Origin: Catonia carolina
Lineage: Eukaryota; Arthropoda; Insecta; Hemiptera; Achilidae
Assembly (NCBI GenBank): GCA_035578175.1
Contig: JAQMRL010000001.1
Location: 375,477,220 to 375,541,219 of the forward strand
Length of the DNA: 64,000 bases
Direction of reading: 5' to 3'
The notes under the pieces were generated by a model. It worked only from the letters and a program-made list of their open reading frames with translations, had not been told where the DNA came from and did no database searches. Positions 1-13,014 of this stretch are shown here, one piece after another (position 1 is the stretch's first letter; each line of letters starts with the position of its first letter). The position numbers and the translations under genes are program-made.

Positions 1-1037
<1,037 letters not shown>

Positions 1038-1132
1038 CTACCGAAACGTATTCGGTGTTCAACCAAAAATTCGAATTTTTAAATTAACTATCAACCCAAA
1101 TAAAAGTTTAAACCCCAATAATTAAAAAAGAT

Positions 1133-1528
1133 CCCCATGACAGACAGGTGGAGTGTCAAATTATTTACACTCAATCAGTTCCTTGCAGGGCTAAAATAAA
1201 TAGTTCGGTTTCTGAATCATTTAGTAAATTTTTGAATCAATAGTAAATGATCGAATCATTTAAGAACAGAAGAGGCAGAGGTACAATAGACACTAATCAG
1301 AGGTGTCTCCTCTGAAAGTAATGAATTTATTATACAGCCAGACCCTGTGATGAATGAAGGTGTCATTTGCAAAGTGGAAAATATGTACTTTTCAGAGGGC
1401 CAGGGAAGCTGATAAGCGTACTTTTCCAATCAGTGAGGAAGGCAATTGTAAACTATCTAACTCCTCGATTTACTTAGTAAAACCTCTACAGGTTCAAACC
1501 AGCCTTTTGACTGATGACCTAAACAACA
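1133..1528 (+). mobile_element. Fam-A SINE copy
   Basis: Near full-length copy of the roughly 395-bp family that starts like TGCCCATAACAGGCAGG and ends GATGACCTAAACAACA. An internal frame stays open from 1354 to beyond the 3' end. About a dozen bases are lost near 1350, compared with other copies that read GTGGTGAATGAAGTGAAGG. Confidence 0.85.
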
Positions 1529-3265
1529 CAATTAAAAAAATTAATTTGACAGAAACATTAAAATCGTTAATGGATAAAAGAAACAAAAAACTTTTTAGAA
1601 GAAAGATTATAAAAACAGCACACGATTCATGGTAAATAAATTATGAAATTACATAAAACAAAAACATTATAAAATATAAATAAATTATGCTAATATGATG
1701 AATGACAAGGTAAGAATATTTAACAATAGCAATTAAATGCAACAAAACGTAGGAAGTACGAACTTCCCACATACATACAACGCTTTATCCTACCCATGCT
1801 TTACCGAAAAACTACATGCTGCGTAAAAAACAACTTTATTTTTACTTACTACTGAGTTATTATGAATAAAACAATGGAAAATTCATGACGGTACAGAGTT
1901 ATTTAAAAATACTAAAACAGATATGTTTTATTAAATATTAAAACAAAAATATAAATACTGAAATAATAAATTATAATCTAATGTACCTGATTTAAGAATA
2001 TCAGTCAATTAAAAGAATCTCTAGTATAATAACGCACAGGTGAAAACAAAAAAAAACAAGCACAACGACCCAAGTCACAATAGAAGACGAATTTAAAAGG
2101 ACTAGGACGCGAAGTGCAACAAGGCGTCACTACAAGGGCATCATGTTTACTTCTAACTCAAAACAAGAAATGGCCGCTCCCCTCCGGACCGTAGTGGTTC
2201 AACCCTCAAATGCCTAACCCTGAACCCAACAACCCACCCCTACAATAACATCTACTATCCATCCTACTGACATCTACTCCCTCATCAATATAATATGTAC
2301 TGATCCTTTCTACTAAAAATACACACTAACACAACTATAATAAACGAACGCATAGTGGAATTCAGATAGAAGAAAAAGTATAAATCAAGACTGTACTTTT
2401 AACACAATATTTTCAACAAAAAAGAAACTACCCTACTCCAAAATCAGACATTCGTGCACATGTTAAAACTCACGTACACATCGCATAACAATCTTAAAGC
2501 AAAATATCACCTTTACCATCCGAACTAACGGAATCCCAGAGCAATTTAATTTCTACCATATTAAATTCATTACAATTTAAATTAATACAGACTACAATAA
2601 ATTAGTAAAATTTGTTTATTAGTTTATTTTGTTTAATTGGTTTGGATCGAAAACTAATCGGAACAATCGATAAAACAAATGCGATCTGATAATATGATTT
2701 AAAAATTTGGATTTTTGGCTAGGATAAAAAATTAATTAGCCTATAATATGAGTCTACAAAATATTAATTCAATAAAAAAATTAGTTCACTATTTTGTTTA
2801 TTATTTATGTTAACATAAATATTATAACATTCAGAACCAATAGTAAATTAAATTACAGTAATTTATAAACACCAAGTGTAAACAAAATAAAATAAAGTTC
2901 GCTACACACCAAATAATGTTTTAAGAGGCAGGTGTATTGAGACAGGTCAGTTCAACATCTACCTACGACACGAACATCTAACGGAACTGAGAAGAAAAAG
3001 CGACGGCAAGGTTTTACATACCTCTCCTGGGTATACTCGTAGCCAGCCGTTCTTTAGGAACCGATTGTGTTAAACGTAAACGGCATCACGCTTGAACGTG
3101 ATTTAAGATTTTTAACAGAAATCAGTAAACCACACGTACGGGCAATAAGTAGGCTACGTATTTTACCGTCTACACAAATCTTAATATTAATAATGTAACT
3201 AACCAGTTAATTTATACTAACAAATTATTATGAAAATAAAGAATATTTTATTTTAAAAAATTTAA
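1529..3265. other. AT-rich intron with two GC-richer islands
   Basis: No coding similarity recognised. The islands are 2080-2260 (ends in C-rich CAACCCACCCC) and 2935-3165. The second contains, on the minus strand, a good splice-donor match GGAGAG followed by GTATGT near 3020, but no frame that I can identify. Confidence 0.4.
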
Positions 3266-3267
3266 CT

Positions 3268-3345
3268 CTGACTACCTGGATAGCTTAGAACGGAGGAAGT
3301 AGTTCAACTTAAATGTCCCGAGTTCAATTTCCCAACTAGGTACTA
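3268..3345 (+). repeat. Degenerate tRNA-like SINE head
   Basis: A TAGCTTAGAACGG segment followed about 40 bp later by CGAGTTCAATTTCCC resembles the A and B boxes of the tRNA-headed SINEs elsewhere in the window. It is weak and no tail is recognisable. Confidence 0.35.
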
Positions 3346-4009
3346 TGAAATACCGTTAGAACCAAAAATACAGCTTTAAACCAATTGGTTAAGTATTAAC
3401 CGTTATGCTGATTAAAACAAATTTAAATTACAAATTATGTATGTGTATCAAAAGATTAGAATAACTTGCATAAAGTTAAAGTAGTTAAAAAAAAGGCTTT
3501 TACAGATCGAATATGTTTGTATGAAATTTTGGTTTTATTAAATACTAATATCGTCCTTTACTATTACTATACTAGAATCGTATTTGAACACCAACATTCA
3601 GAAATAAAAATTCTAGCATCTGGGAATAATTCCAGAAATAATCTGAAACAGTTTCTGTGTAAATGATAAACCAAAACCCTCCATAGAAAAATAATTTATA
3701 ATAAGTATTAGAAATTTAAATTCATTCTTTCATACACTAACAAGAGCTTCGCCTTATCGCAGCAACCATGACTTCTTTTCATGTATACGTACATGTAATT
3801 CAGAGATAGCCTACTTGTATTGAATTTCGTATCCTATTAAAGTTTAGGTTCTACGGCCTTCCATTTTCTTTTCTTTTACCAAGCATCCTCCCAACTGAAA
3901 TCATAATGTCTTATAATATGCCCAATGCATTTGCGTTTACATACCAAAAAAAACATTCTATGGGGAAAATGTACAAAGTATAACCACCACCGGTACGGCC
4001 TGAAAGTAA

Positions 4010-4653
4010 GACAGTTGAATCTCCATAACTCGAACCACGTAGGCAATAGGAAACTAATTCGAGTTAAAGAAAATTCGAAATACAGAACAACAAAACTACA
4101 GAAGAATTTTGATCAATTTTTAAAGATAGGTCTACTGTTAAACAATTAAATAATCTTGTTTTAACGGCGTTAAACAAATCTTATGTAACTTTTGACGGCG
4201 TAACGCTGTAACTTTTGATTAGAAGGAAAATTGATTGCTTGTAATTTTAGCAGCCTTCGTTAAAAACTGAGCCACTTTCATTAAAAATCACCTTTGAAGG
4301 ATTCCATGACAATTAATCAAGTCTTCTACTGCTAGCTTTGAATTTGGTATGACCCTGTTGTTGCATCGCTAATTGATCTGATTTTTCTCGGCGCTTACAC
4401 CTGTGATATGGGGAGTTTTCCCTCTTACTTCTTGCAGCCAATTTAATACACATTCTTCTATTCCATGGTACGAAAACATTTTCGTGTGCCTTTGCATTAA
4501 GAACAAAAAGGAATTCGCATCTTTAAAAAATCTCAAACAAGAAGTTCGAGTTATGGACGCTACTTTTACGTAAATTAACGAGTAAATCCAAGGGAAACTA
4601 AATTTATAATTCGAATTATAAAAAATTCAAGTTATGGAAGTTCAACTGTATTT
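4010..4653 (-). mobile_element. Decayed pogo/Tigger-type DNA transposon
   Basis: The ends form an imperfect inverted repeat: CAGTTGAATCTCCATAACTC at 4012 and the inverse of CAGTTGAACTTCCATAACTT at the right, next to TA. On the minus strand, 4225-4500 reads EECVLNWLQEVRGKTPHITG and then, after stops and a frameshift, KFKASSRRLD and FNESGSV. That order (vL.W....R....itG, then FkAS..rL, then GES/sGSV) is typical of the CENP-B/Tc5 DNA-binding region of pogo-family transposases. The DDE domain is absent, so this is an internally deleted fossil. Confidence 0.6.
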
Positions 4654-4686
4654 TGCCAGTTTACATAAAGGAATATCATAATTTTG

Positions 4687-5078
4687 TTTTTAGATAATCA
4701 GCCGAAAGGCTGGTTTGAACCTCTAAAGGCTTTACTAAGTAAAACGAGGAGTGACGTGGTTTACAATTGCCTTCCTCACTGAGTGAAAAAGTACGTTTAT
4801 CATCTTGTCGAACCCTCCGAAAAGCATCTACTTTCCAGCCTGCAAATGAAACCTTCACTTCATTCACCAAAGGTATAATGAAATTTGTATAATGAAATTC
4901 ATTACTCTCAGAAGAAAAAACTGTGACAAGTGTCTTTTACATCTTTACCTTTTCTGCTCTTAAATGCTTTAGTCATATAATTGGCTGGCCATTTAATAAG
5001 AAACGCAACTATTTTTTGTAGCCCTGGAACGAGCAGATCAAGTGCAAAAATAATTTAACACTCCACCTACATGTTATG
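4687..5078 (-). mobile_element. Fam-A SINE copy
   Basis: Diverged copy beginning TTTAGATAATCAGCCGAAAGG and ending CCACCTACATGTTATG. It has its own changes, such as a short duplication of GTATAATGAAATT near 4870. An internal frame is open on the minus strand. Confidence 0.8.
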
Positions 5079-5680
5079 TACCATACATGTAAGAACTGTA
5101 ATAAGGATTTTACAATTACAGACAGAAAACGTAAATTTTCATCTAAACCATTCATATACGTACTTAATTATTTATTACATAAATTATTTTCATATATTCA
5201 AAAAAAAATTAATAAGCGATTCAACCAACGTATTTGTGAGAAAATAATATATATTATTTAACAATGTTATTTCATTTATTTAGCTGAACCACTTTTGATA
5301 AGCTTGAATCAGAAAATTTATTAATGAAAAATATGCAAAAAAAAAGTTTAATTAATAATGATACAATAATGCTAAATACAATATTGTAATTGAAACAAAA
5401 AATACTCGAACTACTGAGAGCATAAATTAGGATGTAACGTTTGAGATGAGAACAATAGATGAGCGACGTGCAGGTGTACTCTATCGTAATTAGGTCATCA
5501 CCAGGACAACGCCACGGAAACTAGGTTACGAACTGCTAGATAGAACAGTCTACGTAACATGTATGTAGCAGAGATATTTATGTCAAGAGTATACGCTTCT
5601 GTGCTTAAATCTATCTGTAATAAAAAACACTAGAAGAAATAAAATAAACTAAAAATATTGATACATAATACTACTTTTTT
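5079..5680. other. AT-rich intron
   Basis: Low-complexity AT-rich sequence. A slightly GC-richer stretch at 5455-5570 has no recognisable coding or RNA feature. Confidence 0.4.
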
Positions 5681-6585
5681 ACTATCTCTTGCCTATATGA
5701 ATATATAGGAAGGAAAGTATTGTTTTCATGTCGATTTATCGAAATCGAGTTTTCACCGGATCTACACGTTTTCAGACCCCCTGAACTAAAAAAAAAACAT
5801 TTTTTCAGCGATTGGTCTGTAGTGTGTGAACAGAATATCTCAAGACCGAAACAACGTACAAATTTGAAACTTGAATTTTAAGTTAGATACCACTCGACAC
5901 GAACATTTTCATCAAAATCGATCAACCGGAAGTAGTAGTTTATTCGTATAATTTTTTACTTTTTTGCGATTTTCTCAAAAACGGCTTCTACGATTTTTTA
6001 TTTCCTAATGTTTTTATGCTCTACAAGATAGGGTAGGCGCCATGTCTGCTACAATTCTTAGGAAGGTTGTTATCTCGTTAAAAAATTTTTTTTAAGATTG
6101 CGACTTTAATATGCATTTTAACGCAGAAATGTATATAACAAAAGTTGTAGAGAATTTAAAATCCTATAACTTTCAAATATTTTTTTTGTATAACGCTTAG
6201 TTATAAGCGGTAATTAGCGATTTTCTGTTTTTTTTCTCACGAAAACGTGTAAAAATCGATTTTTTTTAAAAGATTTCAGCCTTAGTATGCATTTTACGAC
6301 AAAAGTGTATAAAATCAAATGTAGAAGAAAATAAAAGATCTATAACTTTAATTACAGCATTTGTCTGTACAGAGCCTAGTTTAGCATGAGAGATTTTTCC
6401 GTATTTTTAAGCCAAACTGAGGTAAATTTTCATTTTGCGTCTTTCACTCATGATTAAAATTAAGTTATGTTTATTGAGATTAGTTTTTTGTTTATTTCTG
6501 ATGTTTTATTACTAATTTTAGGTATTATTGTTAATTATTTGCAGTGGCAAGAGAAAGTTGTGCGAGTGTTTCACACCAGATTTTT
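5681..6585 (+). mobile_element. HINE (Helentron-like) copy A
   Basis: Reference-orientation copy of the 0.9-1.0 kb family. It begins ACTATCTCTTGCC after a T run, has a small hairpin CCTATATgaatATATAGG, and ends with the inverse of the 5' end (GGCAAGAGAAAGT), a stem-loop near GTGCGAGTGTTTCACAC and CAGATTTTT. The GT microsatellite position at 5812-5832 is very short here. Confidence 0.75.
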
Positions 6586-7282
6586 TTCATCCAACACCTT
6601 TGATTTAAAACCAAATGAGACTTATTTTCAATAATACGAAAATTGCGTAACACAGAATGTGTAGTTTATTTATAGTGGCACTATCAATAAAATTAAAAAA
6701 TATTTAATGATCATCTTTTTAACAATCTGTACTAAAATGAACGAAGATAAAACGTAAATTAAAAACGATTTATGGATACAATAAAACCGCTAATTTATAA
6801 CTCTACAATAAAAAATGAGAGTGGCTAACGCGACCTTGGTAGTTGATACCAGCGAGCACAATCGAGTCCTCCAAACCGTGAACTTGGAAAGGATTGAAAT
6901 GATCAAAAGCGCACACATACACACACGCATACAATACTATACTAGTCCAAGCTTCTGTCAACGTTCTTACGACACGACACCCACTCCTTGTTACGATATC
7001 TAGGCCTAGTTGATAATGTAGGACATATTTTGTAATGGCTGTCAGCTATTATAATATAATATATCTCCCACCCCATTAAGTACACACCCACATGTGATAA
7101 AACTTAATTTTAGTGCGAAAAGGCTATGATACGAACCAATACCGCCAAACCAGATACTACTGTAACAACAAACACTTAAGCACGCTAACCATAATATAAT
7201 AAAATTTTACTCAAAATTGGCAGCCTCAGAGAGCTGCTTTAAACTGTTTATTTTTTTAGTGATATGCCTAAATACACCATCT
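6586..7282. other. Intron with a short GC-richer open frame
   Basis: A 62-codon plus-strand frame at 6815-7003 is GC-richer than its surroundings, but no family is recognised. No splice signals or homology support it as a gene. Confidence 0.35.
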
Positions 7283-7678
7283 GCCCTTAACAGGCAGGTG
7301 GAGTCATTTGCACTCGATCTGCTAGTTCCAGGGCTACAAAAAAATAGTTCTGTTTCTTATCACGTGGTCAGCCATTTATATGACAGAACTATTTAAGAGC
7401 AGAATAGGTAGAGGTATAAAAGACACTAGTTACACTAGAGTTACTCTGAAAGTAATGAATTTTATTATACAGCCAGCCCTTGTGGTGAATGAAGTGAAGG
7501 TGACGTTTGCAGAGGTGCAAAGTAGATGCTTTTCGGAGGACCTGGCATGCTGATAAGCATAGGCTACTTTTGTACTCAGTAAGGAAGGAAATGGTAAAAA
7601 ACCACATTACTCCTCGTTTTGCTTAGTAAAACCTCTAGAGGTTCAAACCAGCCTTTCGGCTGTTGACCTAAACAACAA
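7283..7678 (+). mobile_element. Fam-A SINE copy
   Basis: Nearly full length, from TGCCCTTAACAGGCAGG to TTGACCTAAACAACAA. The internal frame is broken by small indels near 7505. Confidence 0.85.
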
Positions 7679-7734
7679 TGCCTAATAAAATTTGGCTTGT
7701 GGGGAGGTAGTAACGATATACGATAATACACAGA

Positions 7735-7818
7735 TGAAAAAAACCAGCCTGATCGGGAATCGAACCCGGGATCTCCCCGTTGTAGACTAGCGTGCTACCA
7801 CTACGCTACGCAAGTGGC
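7735..7818 (-). mobile_element. tRNA-headed SINE fragment
   Basis: On the minus strand the head reads GCGTAGCGTAGTGGTAGCAC (A-box-like) and then GGGTTCGATTCCCGAT (B-box). The arms do not make a proper cloverleaf and no CCA-compatible acceptor stem is seen, so it is a SINE head rather than a tRNA gene. Confidence 0.7.
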
Positions 7819-7873
7819 AAAAAAAAAAACAATAATGCCGGTTTTATTTTTTCCCGGTTTTAATATACACTTA

Positions 7874-8195
7874 ACCCACCCGGTTAGTCTAGAAATTAAG
7901 TCGCCACCGCGAGTCAACTGTTAACAGTTAATTTTCACGAACGAAGGTTCCTGTTTGAAATCCTTGTTAAAGTAGTCACTTTTATACAGTATTTTAAAAA
8001 CTAGACAGTGGTTACCGGTGGACTTTGATGGTTTGGATTCAATTAACCAAACTCTCTCAGGAATGATCGGTTTGGGTCAGTACAAGACTACACCTCATTT
8101 ACACACCATACATATCATCCTCATCTCATTGGGTCATGGGGTTGCTTATTGTTCTGAATTGAAAAGATTGCAACGTACACAAAGTAGGGATTAAA
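7874..8195 (+). mobile_element. SINE-C copy (GTTGGTCTAGAGG head)
   Basis: Diverged copy of the family with a tRNA-like head (ACCCACCGGGTTGGTCTAGA in better copies) and a conserved body that includes CTAGACAGTGGTTACCGG and CTCATTGGGTCATGG. It ends at GCAACGTACACAAAGTAGG followed by an A-rich tail. Confidence 0.75.
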
Positions 8196-8390
8196 AAAAT
8201 TAAACTCATTAATTGTATCACTTACAGAACAATGTATATACACCAATGTTAAGAAATGCAGCTCTTTAACAATTTACAGAAGTAATATTATTGTTATAAA
8301 GTAATTACTCTCTTTCTACTGCGTAGGAAAACCAAATGTTCCAAATTCAAATCCATTACGTTTTTGTACACTCGGAGATTATGTGAAATT

Positions 8391-8690
8391 GTCCCCTACT
8401 GAGTGGAAAGGTACGCTTATCACTATGCCAGGCCCTCCGAAAATCACCTACTTTCCACCCTGCAAATGACACCTTTCACTTCATTCACCACAGGGTCTGG
8501 CTGTATAATGAAATTCATTATTCTTAGAGTAGATAACTCTGAATAATGTATTTTAAACCTCTCCTCTTCTGTTCTTAAATGCTTTAGTCATATAATTGGT
8601 TGATCATGTGATAAAAAAAAAATATTTTGTAGCCCTGGAACTAGCAGATCGAGTGCAAATAACTAAAAACTCTGCCTGCCTGTTTCGGGC
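8391..8690 (-). mobile_element. Fam-A SINE copy, 3' truncated
   Basis: Lacks the hairpin end; the recognisable part starts at CTACTGAGTGGAAAGG and ends GCCTGCCTGTTTCGGGC. It directly abuts a LINE fossil at 8691. Confidence 0.8.
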
Positions 8691-8865
8691 TTGTCCTGCT
8701 GATACAATTCTGAATAAATCTTTTCTCTTATAATGTATCCTAACCAACTACTTTTCTTCCGTTGAACGATTGCCACCAAATTTCTCTTTTTCACTCTTCG
8801 CAGTGGCACTCTTGGGTAAAAACTAGGCTTTAAATTCATATCATATCCTATACTCCCTTTGGAAG
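8691..8865 (-). pseudogene. LINE reverse-transcriptase C-terminal fossil
   Basis: A minus-strand frame reads VPLRRVKKRNLVAIVQRKKS followed by SWLGYIIREKIYSELYQQDK. The pattern (RR..K.R.L...I..RK..WlGhiiR) is that of the region after the reverse-transcriptase domain in several insect non-LTR elements, comparable to LINE-B at 23637-23966. It is short and truncated on both sides; the clade is not resolved. Confidence 0.5.
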
Positions 8866-10055
8866 TCTAGTAAATGCAAACCAAAAAAAAAAAAATGTAA
8901 TCTTTACTATGTTGTTTCATTTGGTAATTATTGATATGTAACGTAAAAGTATAATTATAATGCAAAAGGAAAGCATATCACAAATGTCATCATTGAAGCA
9001 CCGATGCTTTGTTTTCAAAGGATGGTTGTTTTCTGGAAAACCAACTAGATAATTTACTAAGTAGGACATTTTTCTAAGTTAGTTCCCTTTGTCAACAGAA
9101 GTATTTAGCGAAATAAATTATTAATTTTTATAATTAAAATTAAACTTAAAACCAAACAAACTAAATATTGTTCAATATCTAGACATAAACGACCGAGATC
9201 TGATCTAATTATCAGTAATGAATATTTATATAGTAATAATACTAACAAGGAAATATCGAACCGATCGTACATACAGCGTCCAATAAAACGCTGGAAAGAT
9301 CTAATTCTGTAGCAATAAAAGAGTGAAACCATAAAATATGAAAAAGCAAAATAATAAAATTTTAATGCAATAGTGCCATAAATAGCAGCACTGTTATTAC
9401 AATTAACAGTACGACGAATGTGCGTTCGTATGAAACCTTTTACACACACGTCAAGCAGTAATACCAACTATCATAGTTATATAAAGACCAATTACTTGAA
9501 ACACTAAATAACAGGTTACATAAAAATGTATTTTATATAATAATCAAGATACGATAACAGTCCAGTAAATAAATAAAAAAAGTAAATAGCATTTTAGTAC
9601 TACTAGCAGTAAAATATATTTGCACATAACCTAATCTGGCATTTTTCCAAGGAGAAATTAAATTTGTTTTGCTGTTGTACAAGTATATTAAAAGGCCAAT
9701 GACATTAACCAAGTTAAATAAAAAAACGAATCCAATGACCACAACGAATTCGCACAGTTTGACTGGAAATGAAATATTGAAGACAATAATGTATGTAATT
9801 AAACGTATTAATTAAAAAATTAAAATTTTGAAATTACAAATCACGAATAAAAAGGCTAATGAACTTTCCTGGAAATAGAATTAGTTATAAACTTAACTGT
9901 TATCAAATTCACGTATCTTTACAGATGAAAATAAAATAGTAAATCCCTACATTCTGAAAAAAAAGTAGTAAAACAGTAAAAGTAGTAAAAACAAAATATG
10001 ATAAATGTTAGTACAAAAGAAACTTGTAACACAACTCACACAATTTAAAATTAGT
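8866..10055. other. AT-rich intron
   Basis: No supported gene. The longest frame (120 codons, minus strand, 9105-9467) is AT-driven and hydrophobic, without family resemblance or splice context. Confidence 0.4.
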
Positions 10056-10216
10056 AGGCCGGGTTGATGTAGTAGTTAGCGTAATTAACATCAATGCCAG
10101 GGGTCCTGGGTTCGATTCGCGGTCATGTTTGTTATGTCATTCTTGTCTGCATTAGCCTATGGGCATGACATTCCGAGGTAAGAAAAACATTTTCATCAGT
10201 AAAGATAGTTTTTTCT
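10056..10216 (+). mobile_element. tRNA-headed SINE, type 2 tail
   Basis: Head GGCCGGGTTGATGTAGTAGT and B-box GGGTTCGATTCGCGG, followed by a tail with GTCTGCATTAGCC, CATGACATTCCGAGG and CATCAGTAAAGATAG. The last part recurs at 10870-10931, on the far side of the adjacent Fam-A copy. Confidence 0.65.
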
Positions 10217-10575
10217 TGTTGATATTTAGGTCATCAGCCGAATTACTGGTTTAAACCTTTAAAGGCTAAATACGTAAAACGAGGGAGTGAGTGAGTTTAC
10301 TTTACCTTCTTCACAGAATGGAAAAGTATGCTTATCAGCATGCCAGGCCATCTGAAAAGCATTTATTTTCCACCCTGCAAATGACACCTTCACTTCATTC
10401 ACCACAGGGTTTGGAGTGTGTAATGAAATTTATTACTTTCAGAGGAGATAACTCTGACCAGTGTCTCCACCTCTACCCCTTCTGATATACCTCTTCTGTT
10501 CTTAAATGCTTCAGTCATGTAATTGGCTGACCATGAGATAAGAAACAAAACTATTTTTTGTAGCTCTGGAACTAG
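10217..10575 (-). mobile_element. Fam-A SINE copy, interrupted
   Basis: Starts TGTTGATATTTAGGTCATC and runs to GTAGCTCTGGAACTAG. There it is interrupted by a Rep-P element; its remaining end is at 10821-10847 (GACTCCACCTGCCTGTTATG). Confidence 0.8.
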
Positions 10576-10818
10576 TGTATTGTGCAGCTAAGCCCAGTCA
10601 GTCAGCTGGTAGAAAGTCGCTATTATTTGTTAAGTAACACCAGTTGGGCAAGCGACTTTGTATGGTGACCAGTTGACAGCCATCCATGAACAAACTCTAC
10701 TGGGAGTCCCTGTTCAAACTCATGTCTAACCTACGTCAAAAAAATACAGCAAAAAGCAGCAATCAAATTGGGTAGTTGTCAACAATGTACAGTTCCCGAT
10801 AATAATTAAAAAAAAAAA
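10576..10818. repeat. Rep-P repeat inserted in Fam-A
   Basis: About 240 bp containing CCCAGTCAGTCAGCTGGTAG, GGGCAAGCGACTTTG and CAGTTCCCGATAA. The same sequence, inverted, is at 23362-23585 and in pieces near 61861-62478. It splits a Fam-A copy, so it arrived later. No terminal inverted repeat is visible. Confidence 0.65.
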
Positions 10819-10820
10819 AT

Positions 10821-10931
10821 TAAGACTCCACCTGCCTGTTATGGGCATCGTCTGCGTTATCCATAATGGACATGACATTCGGACGTAAAAACAAACAAAA
10901 TTTTCATCATCAGTAAAGATAGTTTTTTCTT
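10821..10931. repeat. Fam-A end followed by a second SINE tail
   Basis: 10821-10847 completes the interrupted Fam-A copy. 10855-10931 repeats the tRNA-SINE tail (GACATTCGGACGTAAAA, then CATCAGTAAAGATAG) seen at 10166-10216. Confidence 0.6.
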
Positions 10932-11101
10932 ATCGAATGTTACAAATCTGACAAAACTCTTGACTTCCCACAATAATAAAATAGTTTTTAAACACGGCAG
11001 GTGGTTGTATCACCTTCATATTTACCTCTTTTTGCTGGTTGCTTTGCGCGAAAGTGAAGAGGTGAGTAAACGCAAATAATAGGCTAACAACACTTTCTTG
11101 T

Positions 11102-11466
11102 TATTGTTTAGGTCATCAGCCTAAAGGCTGGTTTGAACCTGTAGAGGTTTTACTAAGCAAATCGAGGCGTGAGGTGGTTTACCATATGCCATACCGTCTG
11201 AAAAGCACTTATTTTCCACTCTGCAAAATGCCACCTTCATTTCATTCACCACAGGGCCTGGCTGTATAATGAAATTCATTACTTTCAGAGGAGATAACTC
11301 TGATTAGTGTCTTTTGCACCTCTGCCTCTTCTATTCAATCTTTTCTGTTACATGATTCAGTCATTTAATCGGTTAACCATGTGATAAGAAACTGAACTAT
11401 TAATTTTAGCCCTGCAACTAACAGATTGAGTAAATAATTTGACACTCCATCTGTCTGTAATGGGCA
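11102..11466 (-). mobile_element. Fam-A SINE copy
   Basis: From TATTGTTTAGGTCATCAGCC to CTGTCTGTAATGGGCA. It has a deletion of about 30 bp around the segment that reads CACTGAGTGGAAAAG in other copies. Confidence 0.85.
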
Positions 11467-11534
11467 GGGCACTTTCTTATGACATTATATTAGGATTTCT
11501 TTCTCTGGGTCGATTCAATACAGTAATACAATAG

Positions 11535-11822
11535 TTTCGGTTCTTAGGGGCGTGGATGAAAAAGAAGTATATGGAAGCATCTTACCAGAAGAAGGGATAC
11601 GCTAGTGTGACATATCTTAAGACATCCAGGTACTGGTCTATCAATAATGGAGGGTAATATAGAGGGAGTGAATTGTACGGAGAGGCAAATTTTATAGTTT
11701 ATAAAGCAAATCACAAATAAGATGTAGGGTGTAACAGGCATGTATATATGAAACGACTTGCGTAAGATAGAACAGCTTGGAGAACTGCATCAAACCAGTC
11801 GAGAGACTGATGACAAAAAAAA
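11535..11822 (+). mobile_element. LINE-A 3' end, 5' truncated
   Basis: Contains the 3' end of a non-LTR retrotransposon, ending GCATCAAACCAGTCGAGAGA then CTGATGAC and poly(A). The last coding portion and 3' UTR match the minus-strand copies at 26046-26694 and 31374-31815. Flanking AATAGTTTC (left) and AATTGTTTC (right) may be a target-site duplication with one mismatch. Confidence 0.75.
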
Positions 11823-12714
11823 AATTGTTTCATACTTTTAAGCAAACGAACGCTCAACTTAAGTACAATTCTGGGTAGTTTTTGGCCAAAAAAGAGATGA
11901 TGAAAGCTACCGCGACGTTTATAAACGCAGTGATCTAAAAGAAAATTCAAAAATATAGATATTTGTACCATCTTTGCTATTGAGCGAGGTTAGCTGATTG
12001 AAAGAAGTTTCTCGTTACAGTATTCATCCATAATAATAACCACTAATCCATTTTTACAAAATAACGAATCGAAACGAAGAAAAAACTTGATCTTTAGAAA
12101 ACTTTTCGTACGCTTTATTTGTTATCCGAGACGGAAACAATCGGTTTTGAAATTTGCAGTAATGTTCCATTCGATAAACATCGTACTTAATTTTATGACT
12201 AAGTATTGTTTTTCAAACTTTACATGTCAATGAAGTCCTTGCAATAATTTCATGCTGTTTCTTTTTTTTAACTGGAACGAATCGTTTGAAAACAATACGA
12301 TTTAAAGTCCTCTATGAGAGAGCTGTGAATTAAATAAATAAGAGCATTTAAAAGAATAACCTACAGAAAAATATCATTTAACTTGAAATCTTATATTTAA
12401 AAAGATTTATATCAAATTTTTCAAACAAGATTCGGTCTACCAGAAAAAACGAAAACCTCGAACAGAAATTTTTAACAGACTCATGGTTTAGGACGGAATT
12501 TGTCCTTCATTAATTACTTCCAATTGATTACATGCGTTCATTGTCATTACATATAAATAATCTTCGGTAACTCGGATACAGTTACATTACAAAGTAAACT
12601 TAATGCCCTAAGTACTTTTAACCAAAGCTTACAACATCAAAACACTTACAAGACAAATAGCTTCTAAAGATTATAATGTTATATAATAATGCATACTTGC
12701 GACTTAATCTTTAT
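11823..12714. other. AT-rich intron
   Basis: Unique-looking AT-rich sequence; nothing supported on either strand. Confidence 0.4.
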
Positions 12715-12790
12715 TTATTTATTTAAGTTCGCATCGACTACAAGGTCATTAGCGACCACGTTACTTATCAATACATGTAGTAACAAAATT
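12715..12790 (-). repeat. tRNA-SINE type 1 tail fragment
   Basis: TTTATTTAAGTTCGCATCGA and GGTCATTAGCGACCACG match the 3' tail of the type 1 tRNA-headed SINEs at 20228, 31061 and 56258. The head is missing. Confidence 0.5.
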
Positions 12791-13014
12791 TTCAAAGAAT
12801 ACACAAAATATTTATAAGACACAAACAAACACAATAAGGTCATCAATAAAAACAGAATGAAAAATTAGTTGGGTTCAATGAAAATTTGGACAACATAAAA
12901 ATTAAAAATAAAATGACACAATGAAAAAGAACATTTATATGATTTTCAATTATATTAAATCTGAAATTTTGTGAAAGTTCAAAAAACATTTTGTGTTTTA
13001 TAACCAAATACATA

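Noticed and set aside
9105..9467. 120-codon minus-strand frame, hydrophobic, receptor-like at first glance
   Set aside because: AT-driven amino acids, no family motifs, no splice sites. A plus-strand PIKRWKDLIL in the same region looked LINE-like but is too short to support.
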